NCBI GenBank assembly: GCA_002504495.1
Contig: DATC01000096.1
Coordinates: 1 to 6,592 of the forward strand
Source: Methanomassiliicoccaceae archaeon UBA537
GTDB lineage: Archaea; Thermoplasmatota; Thermoplasmata; Methanomassiliicoccales; Methanomethylophilaceae
Length of the DNA stretch: 6,592 bases
Direction of reading: 5' to 3'
Within the stretch, counting starts at the first letter, position 1. Each line of letters starts with the position of its first letter. Below are positions 6,045 through 6,592 of this stretch, piece after piece. The notes below the pieces were generated by a model. The model worked only from the letters and a program-made list of their open reading frames with translations, was not told the DNA's origin and did not search any database. The position numbers were made by a program, and so were the translations under genes.

Positions 6045-6592
6045 CGCTCGTCGCCCAGGGTATGGAACGTCTTTCCGTCCCCCGAGTCCACGTATATCGC
6101 GTCTCCGAGATCGGTCTTGCAGAACAGCATGGCCGAATCGCATGTCCATATGAACCCGAGGCACGCCTCGTGGCCGAGCAGCTCCGTCCAGTACGCGCCA
6201 TCGGAGCCGACTATCTCCAGGGTCGCGGACAGATCCGGCACGGAGCGGTACTCGATGACGATCCTGTCGGGCAGCTCCATGGGCATGGATGCTCCCTCGG
6301 ACACGAAGGACCACGGGGCGTCGCCGACGGACGATACGAGGCATCCCCCATCATCGATCACCATGGATGCGATGAAGTCGGTGTACTCGTCGACGGACAC
6401 GCAGACCATCACGATGCGATCTTCGAACGTCTTCACGAATCCGGTCAGCTCCAGCGCCCCGAGCCCCACCGTGGCTATGACGGATGCCATGTGATCCTCG
6501 ACGGAATCTATGAAGATCGTGCCTTCGGAGGCGACGGTCCGGTCCTCGTCATCGATCGAGGTGACGGTCCCCTGGAATCTGGAGCCGGCCAC
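6041..6592 (-). CDS. Unrecognised protein, N-terminus outside the window
   Basis: I do not recognise this gene. The open frame reaches the window edge: the first visible codon is GTG, which could be a start but may equally be an internal valine. 183 codons are visible. The product is acidic and rich in Val, Ile, Asp, Ser and Gly, with alternating hydrophobic residues suggesting a mostly beta-strand soluble domain. The stretch around residues 35-53 (ASVIATVGLGALELTGFV) is hydrophobic but too mixed to be a sure membrane span. Several cysteines (about residues 64, 84, 143, 150 and 157) are scattered without a CXXC metal motif. Its TGA overlaps the ATG of the IMPase gene by the ATGA arrangement, so the two are very likely co-translated and may work in the same process. 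Codon use and GC content match the neighbouring chromosomal genes, which supports a real gene. Confidence 0.7.
   Translation of the reverse strand: MAGSRFQGTVTSIDDEDRTVASEGTIFIDSVEDHMASVIATVGLGALELTGFVKTFEDRIVMVCVSVDEYTDFIASMVIDDGGCLVSSVGDAPWSFVSEGASMPMELPDRIVIEYRSVPDLSATLEIVGSDGAYWTELLGHEACLGFIWTCDSAMLFCKTDLGDAIYVDSGDGKTFHTLGDER

Overview
The window looks like chromosomal DNA of a GC-rich archaeon, possibly a Methanomassiliicoccales or other Thermoplasmata-like methanogen lineage. The evidence is TATA-like elements upstream of genes, Shine-Dalgarno motifs of the AGGAG/GGAGG type, frequent AGG arginine codons, a stand-alone asparagine-synthase ATPase domain without a glutaminase half, and an archaeal-style inositol monophosphatase/fructose-bisphosphatase. 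The lineage is inferred from gene style, not from a marker gene.

Layout. Positions 1-284 hold no convincing gene. A plus-strand toxin-antitoxin pair of the MntA/HepT class follows: nucleotidyltransferase antitoxin at 285-605 and HEPN RNase toxin starting at 595. By sampled counts this part is about 49% GC, against about 63% for the rest, which suggests horizontal acquisition. On the minus strand, read from right to left, acnA (aconitase, 4598-1968) is followed after 35 nt by an asparagine-synthase-domain gene (1932-763). Between them is a perfect 7-bp GC hairpin with a UNCG-type tetraloop and a U-tract. Divergent from acnA, sharing a compact 86-bp promoter region, is a PAP2-family membrane phosphatase (4685-5380, plus). 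The right end carries a minus-strand pair: an unrecognised gene cut by the window edge (6592-6041), coupled through an ATGA overlap to an inositol-monophosphatase-family gene (6044-5067).

The main oddity is that both convergent gene pairs (hepT against the asparagine-synthase gene; PAP2 against IMPase) lack a stop codon where the conserved domains end. Each gene runs on through the antisense strand of its partner, giving mutual 3' overlaps of 798 and 314 nt. In each case the conserved domains meet almost exactly, with essentially no spacer, and short inverted repeats lie at the junction. A deletion of the spacer that removed both stops, in the genome or in the assembly, would explain each pair.

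Functionally, acnA and the asparagine-synthase gene may be co-transcribed and connect citrate/2-oxo-acid metabolism with amide nitrogen assimilation. The IMPase would act in inositol-phospholipid synthesis or gluconeogenesis, and the PAP2 protein on lipid phosphates at the membrane. I see no CRISPR array, insertion sequence, tRNA or rRNA. I do not see a clearly new system; the overlapping convergent junctions, the hairpin and the unrecognised partial gene are the points worth a second look.
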